64,000 nucleotides of DNA from Epilithonimonas arachidiradicis (GTDB taxonomy: Bacteria > Bacteroidota > Bacteroidia > Flavobacteriales > Weeksellaceae). Positions 1-8,061 of the stretch are shown piece by piece. A program made the position numbers and the translations under genes. The stretch lies in the NCBI RefSeq assembly GCF_003610695.1, contig NZ_RAQH01000004.1:1-64000 (forward strand), read 5' to 3'. The stretch's first letter is position 1. Each line of letters begins with the position of its first letter. The notes under the pieces are model-generated. The model did not search any database and was not told the origin of the DNA. It saw only the letters and a program-made list of their open reading frames with translations.

Positions 1-231
1 TATTTGGAATCCTAAAAACGATCTTTTTATTCATTACCTACTCTTTGCATTTTATTTATAAACTAACTTGTTATTTACTATAAACTTTAATCAATCTTAT
101 AAATAATAAAGTTATCAGAATGTAATTAGAACTAATGAGTTTAAATTCTAATTTTATTAATAGAAAACATTTAGAAGTAATGGAGAATAGTTTAAAAATT
201 AATTCTAATGGTAGTGAATTAAATCAAAGAA

Positions 232-526
232 AAGAGAAGCGCTATAAGCCGGATTCTGTTAAAGCTTGTTATTTATCTAAGTTTTACATTACTACAAAAC
301 TTGAGCTGCTTACCCCTCATCAACGGACGGGCCGCCCTTTACTGATGATATACTTAGCATTGCACCGCATAGAGTTTACCTGGTTTCACTACAGCCGAAC
401 TGTACATACTTTCTGTTGCACTTGTCCTATTCTCTCGAATGACGGATGTTATCCGCTATGCTGCCCTACGGTGTCCGGACTTTCCTACCCAAATTGAAAT
501 TTGAATCAACAAGCCACGCTTCTCAC
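232..526 (-). ncRNA. rnpB: RNase P RNA (bacterial class A)
   Basis: Catalytic RNA of ribonuclease P, which removes 5' leaders from tRNA precursors. Read on the minus strand it starts with GAGAAGCG, contains the conserved block GGTAGGAAAGTCCGGACACC near its 5' end, and closes with the typical 3' block ACAGAATCCGGCTTATAGCG. The first eight bases (517-524) pair perfectly with CGCTTCTC at the 3' end (234-241), forming helix P1, so both ends are well placed. The conserved AAACCAGGTAAACTC core segment is also visible. A -7 box lies directly upstream. The 120-codon frame on the opposite strand over this stretch is only a by-product of the RNA gene. The exact ends may be a few bases longer. Confidence 0.95.
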
Positions 527-529
527 TTG

Positions 530-537
530 CAAAAATA
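530..537 (-). promoter_or_regulatory. -7 box of rnpB promoter
   Basis: TATTTTTG on the minus strand matches the Bacteroidetes consensus TAnnTTTG and ends five bases before helix P1 of RNase P RNA, so transcription would start at the mature 5' end. It lies just past the stop codon of the metallopeptidase gene. Confidence 0.7.
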
Positions 538-549
538 ATTAATAACTTT

Positions 550-1911
550 TTAATTCTTGATCATTTTTCTAGATAATATCATTTCACCCTTATTATATAC
601 ATTAATGAAATAAATTTGAGAAGTTAATTTTGAAACATCTATTTTTTCTCGTTTGTTCAAATCGATAGTTTGCTTTTTGATAAGCTTACCAGAATTGTCA
701 GTTATTCTCACTTCTGTTTTCTCTGTAAAGCCAGATTTGCTTTCTATAATAATGAAATCTTCCGCAGGATTTGGATATAAAGTAAAATCATATTGTTTTG
801 ACCTTAAATCTGAAATACCTAACTCAGTTTTATTAATAGTCCAGGAAATTGTAGAAAGATGTATTGTACTATGATTGTTCGTTCTTACCATTGTTGTATT
901 ATCATAAACACTGAAGAGAACCGTATTATTTCCTATATTCAATTGACTTGGTTGAATTGTAATATTGTTGGTATCATTTTGAAAAGTAGTCCCATTGATT
1001 TTCCATTCAGATTTTAAAGTATTAGGAACTGGTAAAATTAAGTTTACAGATAAATCAACATTAGAATTTGTATTAATTGTAGCAGAATTAGACGGTGTGA
1101 AGCTATCGATAGGATTTTTTACGGTATGTATTTTTTCGATTAATGTTTCTCTGCAGACATTACAAAATTGTCTATTCAGGTAGCGCATTTCACAATTTTG
1201 ATGTGGACGATACCAAGCTGTATTCTCTGTAAATTGATAGATTCCGATATTTCCTGTATTGAGCCAGTTTTTCCAACGAACCGTTTCCGGGTCTGATGTT
1301 TTTGTTTTGTTCGGAGACTCGCCGGAGCCGGAGAACCAATATTCATCTGCTAATTTGCCGAATGAATGCCCTAACTCGTGATAAGCTACATCAGGAGCTT
1401 GATCATTTCTGGAAAGAAAAGCGTAAGTTCCACCACAACCACCATATTCGGTATTATTTCCTAAAATTAGAGCAATGTCAAATTCAGGAATGTTTGCGGC
1501 CAAAGTTTGAGTCACTTTAGTCGTGTTTCCGTAGATGCAGCGATGCGTTCCGGAGGTATCATAAGAAGTATTAAAATAATTGGTTGGGTTTGAGACGGGA
1601 ATAACAGGTTCTGTAACGTCGGAAGCAGTTCCAGGATGTTTTACACCACTTTCTTGGGAAATCACTTTCAGGGCGTAGACATTAAAATAATTTTTATAGT
1701 TGGAATAAGGCGGTTTATTCATTAAATAATTCGAAACAAAAGTTGCATCTTGCATAAAGTCAGCCTGCTCACTAGCTGTATAGCCATCTCCTAAGATTAC
1801 CAGATTGATTCTTTTGTCCTTTGTGCCGTTTTCTAATAAAGGAACCAAATCAAATATCTGGCTGTACGATAAATTGAAGATTAGAAAGCATAATAAGTAG
1901 AAATTTTTCAT
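550..1911 (-). CDS. Secreted M64-family metallopeptidase with type IX secretion sorting domain
   Basis: Zinc endopeptidase of the IgA peptidase M64 type, predicted to be exported and then secreted or surface-anchored by the type IX system. The 453-residue protein has a signal peptide (about 1-18, ending SYSQ) and the M64 motif INLVILGDGYT near residue 35. The zinc site HELGH is at 178-182, followed by SFGKLADEY, as usual in M64. A C-terminal sorting domain of about 75-80 residues begins at YPNPAEDF and ends KMIKN. The lipoprotein gene transcribed just before it ends two bases upstream, so the two are probably co-transcribed. Family and secretion route are clear from motifs; the natural substrate is unknown. 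Confidence 0.88.
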   Translation of the reverse strand: MKNFYLLCFLIFNLSYSQIFDLVPLLENGTKDKRINLVILGDGYTASEQADFMQDATFVSNYLMNKPPYSNYKNYFNVYALKVISQESGVKHPGTASDVTEPVIPVSNPTNYFNTSYDTSGTHRCIYGNTTKVTQTLAANIPEFDIALILGNNTEYGGCGGTYAFLSRNDQAPDVAYHELGHSFGKLADEYWFSGSGESPNKTKTSDPETVRWKNWLNTGNIGIYQFTENTAWYRPHQNCEMRYLNRQFCNVCRETLIEKIHTVKNPIDSFTPSNSATINTNSNVDLSVNLILPVPNTLKSEWKINGTTFQNDTNNITIQPSQLNIGNNTVLFSVYDNTTMVRTNNHSTIHLSTISWTINKTELGISDLRSKQYDFTLYPNPAEDFIIIESKSGFTEKTEVRITDNSGKLIKKQTIDLNKREKIDVSKLTSQIYFINVYNKGEMILSRKMIKN

Positions 1912-1913
1912 AA

Positions 1914-2405
1914 TTATAGTTTTAGAGTGAAAAGTAGGGTAGAGCGATCATTTTCTGACTTATGGATTTCCAGTTTTGAGATATTGCCATAGTCATTGTA
2001 ACGGTAAAAAAACTCAGCTTTATTAAGTTGTCCAATTTGTTTTTCCATAGATTCTTGTCCATAAGACTCAAAGACCGGTGAGAAAGGATTATCAATTTTA
2101 GCGGTTTTATAAACCTGATTATTCCTGTCGAAAAGGATTATTTTATAAAATGTATTGGTGATGTCTTTTGCTGTTCCAAATTCTTCATTTTTAAAAAATC
2201 CATCAGATACTTTTTTATCGACTAATGTTATGATCTCTTTCCCGTCAGCCGTTTTTTCTCCTTCAAAGAAAAGGTAAACCATTTTAGGTTGTGGTTTTTC
2301 ATTCCTTTTATCCATTTCCGGATCTGACCGTACAATTGATTGATTGGTACAACTCATAATCATAATGAAAAGAAAAAAGAAATTGGCAACTTTATTGTTA
2401 ATCAT
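1914..2405 (-). CDS. Hypothetical lipoprotein
   Basis: A 163-residue protein of unknown function. The N-terminus has a hydrophobic stretch followed by the lipobox MIMSC, so it should be lipid-modified at Cys19 and carried in the envelope. The mature part is polar and rich in Lys and Glu, with no motif I recognise. It is the first gene of a two-gene minus-strand unit with the M64 peptidase, separated by two bases, which hints at a partner or inhibitor role, but nothing in the sequence proves that. It is divergent from the ECF sigma gene. Confidence 0.75.
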   Translation of the reverse strand: MINNKVANFFFLFIMIMSCTNQSIVRSDPEMDKRNEKPQPKMVYLFFEGEKTADGKEIITLVDKKVSDGFFKNEEFGTAKDITNTFYKIILFDRNNQVYKTAKIDNPFSPVFESYGQESMEKQIGQLNKAEFFYRYNDYGNISKLEIHKSENDRSTLLFTLKL

Positions 2406-2499
2406 AAGTCAAATATAATCAATAATATATAATTAAATTAACATTTGTTTAACAAAATAATTTAAATCTCAATAAATATCTCCCAAACGAATAAATTCT

Positions 2500-2507
2500 T
2501 ATCTTCG
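2500..2507 (+). promoter_or_regulatory. -7 box upstream of ECF sigma gene
   Basis: TATCTTCG, a one-mismatch TAnnTTTG box, ends eight bases before the ATG at 2516. Transcription would start within a few bases of the start codon. Confidence 0.5.
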
Positions 2508-2515
2508 TCTCCGGA

Positions 2516-3010
2516 ATGGAAAACAAACAGAAAGAATTTTCTAAGTTAATTAAAGATAATCAGGGACTTATCATAAAAGTCTCGCGTCTTTATACCCATT
2601 CTTTGGAAGATCAGGAGGATCTTTTTCAGGAGATTGTGTTACAACTCTGGAAATCTTACGACTCATTCCAGGGCAATTCGAAGATATCCACTTGGATGTA
2701 TCGTGTGGCGCTAAATACAGCTATCACTTTGTTCAGAAAAAAGACAAAGCAGCCACAGACAGATGAATTGCAGGATTTTCACAGCAAAAACTATTTAGAA
2801 GATTCGGACGAAAAGCAACAGCAGATCTCTTTGTTGTATAAAGTGATCAAAATGCTGCCAGATGTAGAGCGGGCTATTGTAATGATGTATCTGGATGATG
2901 AACCTTATAAAGAAATTGCGGAAACGCTTGGTATCACAGAAGTGAATGCAAGGGTGAAAATGAACCGATTAAAAAAAACATTAAAAGAATTAATGATAAA
3001 GCATGCCTAA
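2516..3010 (+). CDS. ECF-family RNA polymerase sigma factor
   Basis: Sigma-70 family factor of the extracytoplasmic function group, directing RNA polymerase to a small regulon. The 164 residues hold region 2 (about 20-85, with DQEDLFQEIVLQLWKSY and the promoter-melting segment KISTWMYRVALNTAI). A short linker leads to region 4 (about 112-160, ERAIVMMYLDDEPYKEIAETLG then a recognition helix with VNARVKMNRL). The next gene, a membrane protein, starts eight bases before this one stops, which implies translational coupling. The N-terminus begins MENKQKEF, close behind a -7 box. Confidence 0.93.
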   Translation: MENKQKEFSKLIKDNQGLIIKVSRLYTHSLEDQEDLFQEIVLQLWKSYDSFQGNSKISTWMYRVALNTAITLFRKKTKQPQTDELQDFHSKNYLEDSDEKQQQISLLYKVIKMLPDVERAIVMMYLDDEPYKEIAETLGITEVNARVKMNRLKKTLKELMIKHA

Positions 3011-3686
3011 TCAAGACTTTGATATAGATTCTCTGAAAAAATCTTGGCAAGACCAGGTGATTTCTGATGATTATAATCAGGAGGAAATCGAAGTGATGCT
3101 GAACAAAAAATCCAGAAATTATGTGAAATACATTCTGTGGATCAGTGTTGCAGAATTTGTAATATTCGGGATCATCAATTTTATAGCCTTGTTCTCCAAC
3201 AGCTTCCATACAGATTTTACCAATATTCTTAACAAACTGCAAATCAGAAATCAAAATGAGGTAGAGTTTTCTTTGGACAAAATTTATAATGTAATGAAGG
3301 TTGCTAGTCTTGTGATAACCGGCGTCTTTGTTGTTATTTTTTATTCCAATTATAAAAAAATCAATATAGAAGCGAATCTCAAAAAATTCATTATTCACAT
3401 TATCAAATTTAAGAGAGCAGTTAATCTGTTTATTTTCAGTAATATATTGTTGCTGTTTTTATTTATAGGAAGTTCTACTGCATTTATAGTTTTCACCATA
3501 AAAAAGCAAAATATTGAGATTGACAATCCCACATTTTGGAGTTTAATCATTGCGGTGATTGTAAGTTTGTTGGTATGTATAGTTCTGGTTCTGCTCTATT
3601 ACAAAATCGCCTACGGAATTATATTGAAACGACTTTCTAAGAATCTGAAGCAGTTAGAAACCATAGATTCTCAAAAAGACTATTAA
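3003..3686 (+). CDS. Four-helix membrane protein coupled to the ECF sigma factor
   Basis: A 227-residue integral membrane protein. A soluble N-terminus of about 35 residues (DIDSLKKSWQDQ) precedes four hydrophobic segments near 38-62, 96-118, 136-162 and 176-200. Its frame overlaps the end of the sigma gene by eight bases. Proteins like this regularly follow ECF sigma genes in Flavobacteriia and may act as membrane-bound partners. No anti-sigma zinc motif (HxxxCxxC) is present, so an anti-sigma role is inference from position only. Confidence 0.75.
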   Translation: MPNQDFDIDSLKKSWQDQVISDDYNQEEIEVMLNKKSRNYVKYILWISVAEFVIFGIINFIALFSNSFHTDFTNILNKLQIRNQNEVEFSLDKIYNVMKVASLVITGVFVVIFYSNYKKINIEANLKKFIIHIIKFKRAVNLFIFSNILLLFLFIGSSTAFIVFTIKKQNIEIDNPTFWSLIIAVIVSLLVCIVLVLLYYKIAYGIILKRLSKNLKQLETIDSQKDY

Positions 3687-3784
3687 TTAGTTTTAAGATT
3701 ACGCGAAGCTCGACTCGTACGATTCGGACACCAGATAGTTCAAGTATAATTGGTTTTCAATTATGACATTGCGACATTTTTCCC

Positions 3785-3792
3785 TATCTTTG
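3785..3792 (+). promoter_or_regulatory. -7 box of nusB promoter
   Basis: TATCTTTG, a perfect TAnnTTTG box. It decides the nusB start: the longer frame opening at 3750 begins upstream of this promoter, so the ATG at 3816 is used. Confidence 0.65.
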
Positions 3793-3815
3793 CACCCATT
3801 AAAAGTTCTTTGAAA

Positions 3816-4721
3816 ATGCTGGGAAGAAGACAAATCCGCGAAAAAGTTATAGAAACGCTCTATTCTTATTATCAAAACCCCATCAAGTATGATGTTCTGG
3901 AGAAAAATATGTTCTCAGAAATCAACAAAATCTATCATCTTTATATTTACGAACTTAATTTTCTGGTAGGTCTGAAGCGTTTAGCAGAAGATCAGATCGA
4001 AATCGGAAAAAACAAATTTCTCAAAACGGATGAAGATGAAAATCCTAATCAAAAATTTATCAGAAACCAAATTCTCGCTCAGATAGAAGATAATGAAGAG
4101 AGAAGAAGCTTTTCTGAGAAACACAAAGAATTGATCTGGGATCCGAATGATGAAATTTTGGTAAAAACTTTTCAAAGAATCAAAGCTGGAAAACGTTATC
4201 AGGATTATATGGCTGATAGCGAAATTTCTTTCGAAGATGACCAAAAATTTATTGGTAAATTATTTTTGAGATATGTTGCGGAAAATACAGATCTGCATGA
4301 CAGATTTGAAGAGAAAGAGATGTCTTGGGCGGATGACTTCCATATTGCCAATTCAATGATTCAGAAAACGATTGGTTTTATGAAGGAATCAGAAGCTTCT
4401 CACACATTAATCAAAATGCTGAAAGATGATGAAGATGAAGATTTTGCAAGAAAACTGGTGAGACAGGCGCTTAATAACTGGGACGAAACCGAAAAAAAAT
4501 TGGAGTCGAAACTATTAAACTGGGATCTGGAAAGGATTTCTTTAATTGACAGAATTATTTTGGTTGCGGCAATTACGGAATTGGACAGTTTCCCATTGAC
4601 AGCTTCAAGAATTATCATTAATGAATATATTGATGTTTCCAAAGTGTACGGAACAGACAAGTCCAATGTTTTTATTAATGGGATTCTTGACAAATACACA
4701 AAAGATTTAAATCGAATTTAA
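3816..4721 (+). CDS. nusB: Transcription antitermination factor NusB
   Basis: RNA-binding factor that joins NusE/S10 on boxA RNA to prevent premature termination in rRNA operons. The product is 301 residues, about twice the E. coli protein. The N-terminus MLGRRQIREKVIETLYSYY matches the family start, and the helical NusB core lies in the C-terminal half, ending with LDSFPLTASRIIINEYIDVSK and NGILDKY. The long form with a helical insert is normal in Flavobacteriia. The start at 3816 was chosen over 3750 because a -7 box lies between them. It leads a three-gene run with a DUF1573 lipoprotein and yajC. Confidence 0.93.
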   Translation: MLGRRQIREKVIETLYSYYQNPIKYDVLEKNMFSEINKIYHLYIYELNFLVGLKRLAEDQIEIGKNKFLKTDEDENPNQKFIRNQILAQIEDNEERRSFSEKHKELIWDPNDEILVKTFQRIKAGKRYQDYMADSEISFEDDQKFIGKLFLRYVAENTDLHDRFEEKEMSWADDFHIANSMIQKTIGFMKESEASHTLIKMLKDDEDEDFARKLVRQALNNWDETEKKLESKLLNWDLERISLIDRIILVAAITELDSFPLTASRIIINEYIDVSKVYGTDKSNVFINGILDKYTKDLNRI

Positions 4722-4742
4722 TCAAAATATATTTTTAGTATT

Positions 4743-5243
4743 ATGAAATCAATCAAAATATTAGCAGTAGCCGCACTTTGCACTCTTGCTTTTTCTTGTA
4801 ACAAAAAAGAAGAGACAACTTCTGTTGAAAATAAAGATTCTGCTCAGGCAACAACAGTTGTGGAAGCGCTATCTCAAGAGTCTGCACATCCGGATGATGC
4901 AGCGTTAGTAAAAGAGGCACAGAGCAAACCACTGACAACTATTGCATTCAGTGAAACTGACCATAACTTTGGTGACATCAAAAAAGGTGAGAAAAAAGAA
5001 CACGTTTACGAAGTAACCAACACTGGAACCAATCCGTTGATTATCTCTAATGTTAAGCCTGGTTGTGGATGTACAGTTCCAGATTATACAAAAGAACCAA
5101 TCTTGCCGGGACAAAAAGGTAAAATCACTTTACATTTTGATTCTTCTAACTTTGATGGGGCAATCTACAAAGCAGCTGACGTTTTCTTAAACGTTGAAAA
5201 AGCACCGGTTAAATTAACATTCTCAGGTAACGTTATTCCATAA
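4743..5243 (+). CDS. DUF1573 domain lipoprotein
   Basis: A 166-residue envelope protein with a lipobox (LAFSC, Cys at about 19), a low-complexity Thr/Ser/Glu-rich linker to about residue 60, then one DUF1573 domain. That domain has the usual pattern HNFGDIKKGEKKEHVYEVTN, then VKPGCGCTVPDYT and ITLHFDSSNFDG, and resembles an immunoglobulin-like fold. It sits between nusB and yajC, four bases before yajC, an order found in many Flavobacteriia. The biochemical role is unknown. Confidence 0.88.
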   Translation: MKSIKILAVAALCTLAFSCNKKEETTSVENKDSAQATTVVEALSQESAHPDDAALVKEAQSKPLTTIAFSETDHNFGDIKKGEKKEHVYEVTNTGTNPLIISNVKPGCGCTVPDYTKEPILPGQKGKITLHFDSSNFDGAIYKAADVFLNVEKAPVKLTFSGNVIP

Positions 5244-5246
5244 TAT

Positions 5247-5576
5247 ATGTTGACAATATTTTTACAAGCAGCTCCAGCACAATCGATGACGCCAACGTTG
5301 TTGATGATTGGATTGATGTTCGTCGGATTTTATTTTCTGATGATCCGTCCACAGATGAAAAAACAAAAACAGGAAAAAACATTTCAGGAAGCTTTGAAGC
5401 CGGGCGCCAAAGTGGTTACAACTTCTGGAATGCACGGAACAATCTTCTCTATTAATGAAGATGGCGTAGTTTTAGAAACATTAAGCGGAAAATTGAAGTT
5501 TGAAAAAGCAGCAATCTCCAGAGATTTTACAATGGCCAGATTCCCGGAAACTTTTGGAGTAGAAAAGAAGAAATAA
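5247..5576 (+). CDS. yajC: Preprotein translocase subunit YajC
   Basis: Small single-pass membrane subunit that associates with SecDF in the Sec protein-export complex. The 109 residues show one membrane helix (about 14-33, ending FYFLMIRPQMKKQ, the family signature), then a basic soluble domain with GAKVVTTSGMHGTIFSI. It follows the DUF1573 gene by three bases and is followed by a strong intrinsic terminator. Confidence 0.95.
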   Translation: MLTIFLQAAPAQSMTPTLLMIGLMFVGFYFLMIRPQMKKQKQEKTFQEALKPGAKVVTTSGMHGTIFSINEDGVVLETLSGKLKFEKAAISRDFTMARFPETFGVEKKK

Positions 5577-5599
5577 TTTCAATCATTATTCTAAATATA

Positions 5600-5635
5600 A
5601 ATCGCCCGAAATCGAAGATTTCGGGCGATTCTTTT
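5600..5635 (+). terminator. Intrinsic terminator after yajC
   Basis: A 14-bp perfect stem (AATCGCCCGAAATC, loop GAA) followed by CTTTTT. It lies between the convergent yajC and thioredoxin genes. Confidence 0.9.
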
Positions 5636-5672
5636 TATCATCAAATCAACGATTTAACAAATTACCAAATCA

Positions 5673-6230
5673 TCATTTCGTCACTTGATCAATAAACTCA
5701 AGAACAGAATCCTTGCTCCAATCCATAGAACTATCTTCTTTTTTCAGGATTCTTCCGTCTTTCCCAATCAGATAAGTTGTAGGAAAAGCAACAGGCAAAA
5801 CTTTCGGATCCAATGGACTTTCAGCGATATAAACAGGAGCCGTATAATTATTTTCTTTCAGGAATTTTTTCACATCTTCCTCTTGATCCTGCATCGCAAT
5901 GAGAGCAAATTCCAACTTATCTTTTCTCAGGTGATAAAGTTTCTCAATCGTCGGCCATTCAGTTCTGCAAGGTGGACACCATGTTCCCCAAAAATTAAGG
6001 AAAAGCACTTTTCCGCGCAGATTTTTCAGATTGGTACTACTTGTATTGATGCCTTTCAAATCGATGTTGAGAACATCGTCGGAAAGTGTTGTCTCATCAT
6101 TGATTTTTGCAACTGTCGGACTCATCGCAATCTGTTCCGATACAAAATCACGAAGCGGTTTTATTAACGCAAAAGCCGACAAAACAACAACCAGTACAAT
6201 ATAGATTAGATTTTTTCTCAGAAAATTCAT
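5673..6230 (-). CDS. TlpA-like membrane-anchored thioredoxin
   Basis: Periplasm-facing thiol-disulfide oxidoreductase of the TlpA/ResA group. With the start at 6230 it has 185 residues: an N-terminal membrane anchor (about 6-25), then a thioredoxin fold with the active site WGTWCPPCRTEW and the cis-proline region VAFPTTYLIGKDGRI. Such proteins usually reduce cytochrome c or other envelope cysteines. A longer frame opens at 6278, but its first 16 codons run into an intergenic repeat, so 6230 is preferred. Client proteins are unknown. Confidence 0.87.
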   Translation of the reverse strand: MNFLRKNLIYIVLVVVLSAFALIKPLRDFVSEQIAMSPTVAKINDETTLSDDVLNIDLKGINTSSTNLKNLRGKVLFLNFWGTWCPPCRTEWPTIEKLYHLRKDKLEFALIAMQDQEEDVKKFLKENNYTAPVYIAESPLDPKVLPVAFPTTYLIGKDGRILKKEDSSMDWSKDSVLEFIDQVTK

Positions 6231-6247
6231 ATCAAATAATTTAAAAA

Positions 6248-6380
6248 TTGGGGCGTATCCCTCGCCAACGCTTATCATCCAGCCGCTCGGGTCGGGCTAT
6301 CCACTACTATCTTTTGCTTGTCTTGCAAGACAAGCAAAAGGATATCCGTTTCTATCCCTTACGCAGATTCGTCATCAGTA
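6248..6380. repeat. Intergenic palindromic repeat with 30-bp perfect palindrome
   Basis: This spacer between two thioredoxin-like genes contains GGGGCGTATCCCTCGCC, then CTCGGGTCGGGCTATCC. A 30-bp perfect palindrome follows (6311-6340, half-site CTTTTGCTTGTCTTG), then GGATATCCGTTTCTATCCCT and a tail ACGCAGATTCGTC. GGGCTATCC and GGATATCC flank the palindrome as further partial pairs. The layout is that of a REP-like element common in Flavobacteriia. The tail CAGATTCGTCG recurs at 43496-43506. Confidence 0.7.
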
Positions 6381-6385
6381 GAACA

Positions 6386-6952
6386 TTATAACAATTCCAG
6401 AAGTTCCTCTATCGTATCGAAGCCTCTGTTTTTAGCATAATAAGTCTGCAGTTCCACGTAGAATTGGTCTTTCGTGAATTCTTCAGGATTTGCTTTATGT
6501 TTATTCAAAAGTTCAGTGCCGTGCTTTGGTCTCGGCCCCCAATGAGCGATTTCGTTGAATTCTTCATCCAGAAAAATAACAATCGGAATTGATTTTCCGC
6601 CATTGGTTAAATAGCTGTCAATCAAACTTGGTTCTTGGTCTCGATAAGTAATTCTAACTTCAAACTGTTCAAAAAACTTCACAACAACAGGAATCACCTG
6701 ACTGGCGTCGCCGCACCAAGACTCAGAAATAATCAATATTTTTCCCCGGAAGTTTTTTTGTGCAAACTTTTCAACCTGTTCAGAATTAGGAAGATATTTC
6801 TCTGTCATTCTGTTCATTCTTTGGATTCCTAATCGATAATATTCTGCGTAGTCGGCTTCTTGAGTATCTTTCGGATTTCCTAATCTCTCTCCGGCATCAC
6901 GAAGATATTCTGTGTAAGAAACAGCGTTGTCCCAATATGGTTTGATGTCCAT
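6386..6952 (-). CDS. Thioredoxin family protein with single active-site cysteine
   Basis: A 188-residue cytoplasmic protein (no signal peptide) with a thioredoxin-like fold around SESWCGDASQVIPVVVKFF. The second cysteine of CxxC is replaced (C-G-D-A), and a later GGKSIPIVIFLDEE resembles the cis-proline loop. Related proteins are annotated as thioredoxin family in Flavobacteriia. The single cysteine suggests a monothiol or mixed-disulfide function rather than a classic reductase, which is inference. Its ATG overlaps the aroC stop (TAATG), so the two are translationally coupled. Confidence 0.78.
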   Translation of the reverse strand: MDIKPYWDNAVSYTEYLRDAGERLGNPKDTQEADYAEYYRLGIQRMNRMTEKYLPNSEQVEKFAQKNFRGKILIISESWCGDASQVIPVVVKFFEQFEVRITYRDQEPSLIDSYLTNGGKSIPIVIFLDEEFNEIAHWGPRPKHGTELLNKHKANPEEFTKDQFYVELQTYYAKNRGFDTIEELLELL

Positions 6953-8013
6953 TATATTTTTCTGGTTTTATTGATTAAATACATATCTGCCAAAACAAAA
7001 GCAGCCAAACTTTCTACAATTGGCACGGCTCTTGGAACCACGCAAGGGTCGTGTCTTCCTTTGCCTTCAACAGTTACAGATTCTCCATCTTTATTGATGC
7101 TTTCTTGCGGACGAAGAATCGTTGCCACAGGTTTGAAAGCTGCTCGGAAATAAATGTCCATTCCGTTAGAGATTCCACCTTGGATTCCGCCTGAAAGATT
7201 AGATTGTGTTGTTCCATCTTGATTGAAAAGGTCGTTGTGTTCCTTTCCTGTCATTTTTGCACCGCAGAAACCACTTCCATATTCAAAACCTTTGCAGGCG
7301 TTGATATTTAGCATTGCTTTTCCTAATTCAGCGTGCAGTTTATTGAAAATAGGTTCACCCAACCCGGTTGGAACATTTTTTATGACACAAGTCACCGTTC
7401 CTCCAATCGTGTTGCCTTCTTTTTTAATTTCTTTGATTCTTTCAATCATCTTTTCGGCAGTTTCCTGATCTGGACAACGTACGATATTGCTTTCGGTTTT
7501 AGAAAAATCCAAAGCCTGATAAGGTTTCTCACAGAAGATTTCTCCAACTGAAGAAACATACGCATTAATTTCAATTTCCGGAAGAAGTTGTTTGGCTAAA
7601 GCGCCTGCAACAACCCAATTCAGAGTTTCACGTGCAGAAGATTTTCCGCCGCCGCGATAATCCCGGATTCCGAATTTTTGGTCGTAAGTATAATCGGCGT
7701 GACTGGGGCGATAAGCCTGTGCGATGTGATCGTAATCTTTGGAACGTTGGTTTTCATTTTCTACGATAAAACCAATTGGAGTTCCTGTAGATTTTCCATT
7801 AAAAATCCCTGATAAAAATCGAACTTTATCGCCTTCTTTTCTTTGTGTAACAATAGCAGATTGTCCTGGTTTTCTTCGATCCAGTTCTTGCTGAACTTTC
7901 TCAATATCGATTTCAAGACCAGCGGGAAAATTAGTAATAATTCCACCATAAGCTTCTCCGTGACTTTCGCCAAAGGAAGAGAGCGTCAAAAAGTTTCCTA
8001 AAACATTAAACAT
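6952..8013 (-). CDS. aroC: Chorismate synthase
   Basis: Last step of the shikimate pathway: converts 5-enolpyruvylshikimate-3-phosphate to chorismate using reduced flavin. The 353 residues carry all the usual motifs: [13 protein letters not shown] at the N-terminus, [45 protein letters not shown], and near the end a segment [17 protein letters not shown]. Length is normal. Translation begins only four bases after a -7 box, so the mRNA looks leaderless. It is divergent from an SDR gene and overlaps the next gene by one base. Confidence 0.97.
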   Translation of the reverse strand: MFNVLGNFLTLSSFGESHGEAYGGIITNFPAGLEIDIEKVQQELDRRKPGQSAIVTQRKEGDKVRFLSGIFNGKSTGTPIGFIVENENQRSKDYDHIAQAYRPSHADYTYDQKFGIRDYRGGGKSSARETLNWVVAGALAKQLLPEIEINAYVSSVGEIFCEKPYQALDFSKTESNIVRCPDQETAEKMIERIKEIKKEGNTIGGTVTCVIKNVPTGLGEPIFNKLHAELGKAMLNINACKGFEYGSGFCGAKMTGKEHNDLFNQDGTTQSNLSGGIQGGISNGMDIYFRAAFKPVATILRPQESINKDGESVTVEGKGRHDPCVVPRAVPIVESLAAFVLADMYLINKTRKI

Positions 8014-8017
8014 ATTA

Positions 8018-8025
8018 CAAAATTA
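8018..8025 (-). promoter_or_regulatory. -7 box of aroC promoter
   Basis: TAATTTTG on the minus strand, four bases before the aroC ATG (8013). This predicts a leaderless transcript. Confidence 0.6.
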
Positions 8026-8049
8026 AGGATTTTAAAGTGTTCTATTCTA

Positions 8050-8057
8050 TATTTTTG
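8050..8057 (+). promoter_or_regulatory. -7 box of the divergent SDR gene
   Basis: TATTTTTG, four bases before the ATG at 8062. It forms a compact divergent pair with the aroC box. Confidence 0.6.
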
Positions 8058-8061
8058 TAAA

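Noticed and set aside
135-497. Plus-strand frame of 120 codons
   Set aside because: It is the complement of the RNase P RNA gene; no protein motif, and the RNA signature blocks explain the sequence.
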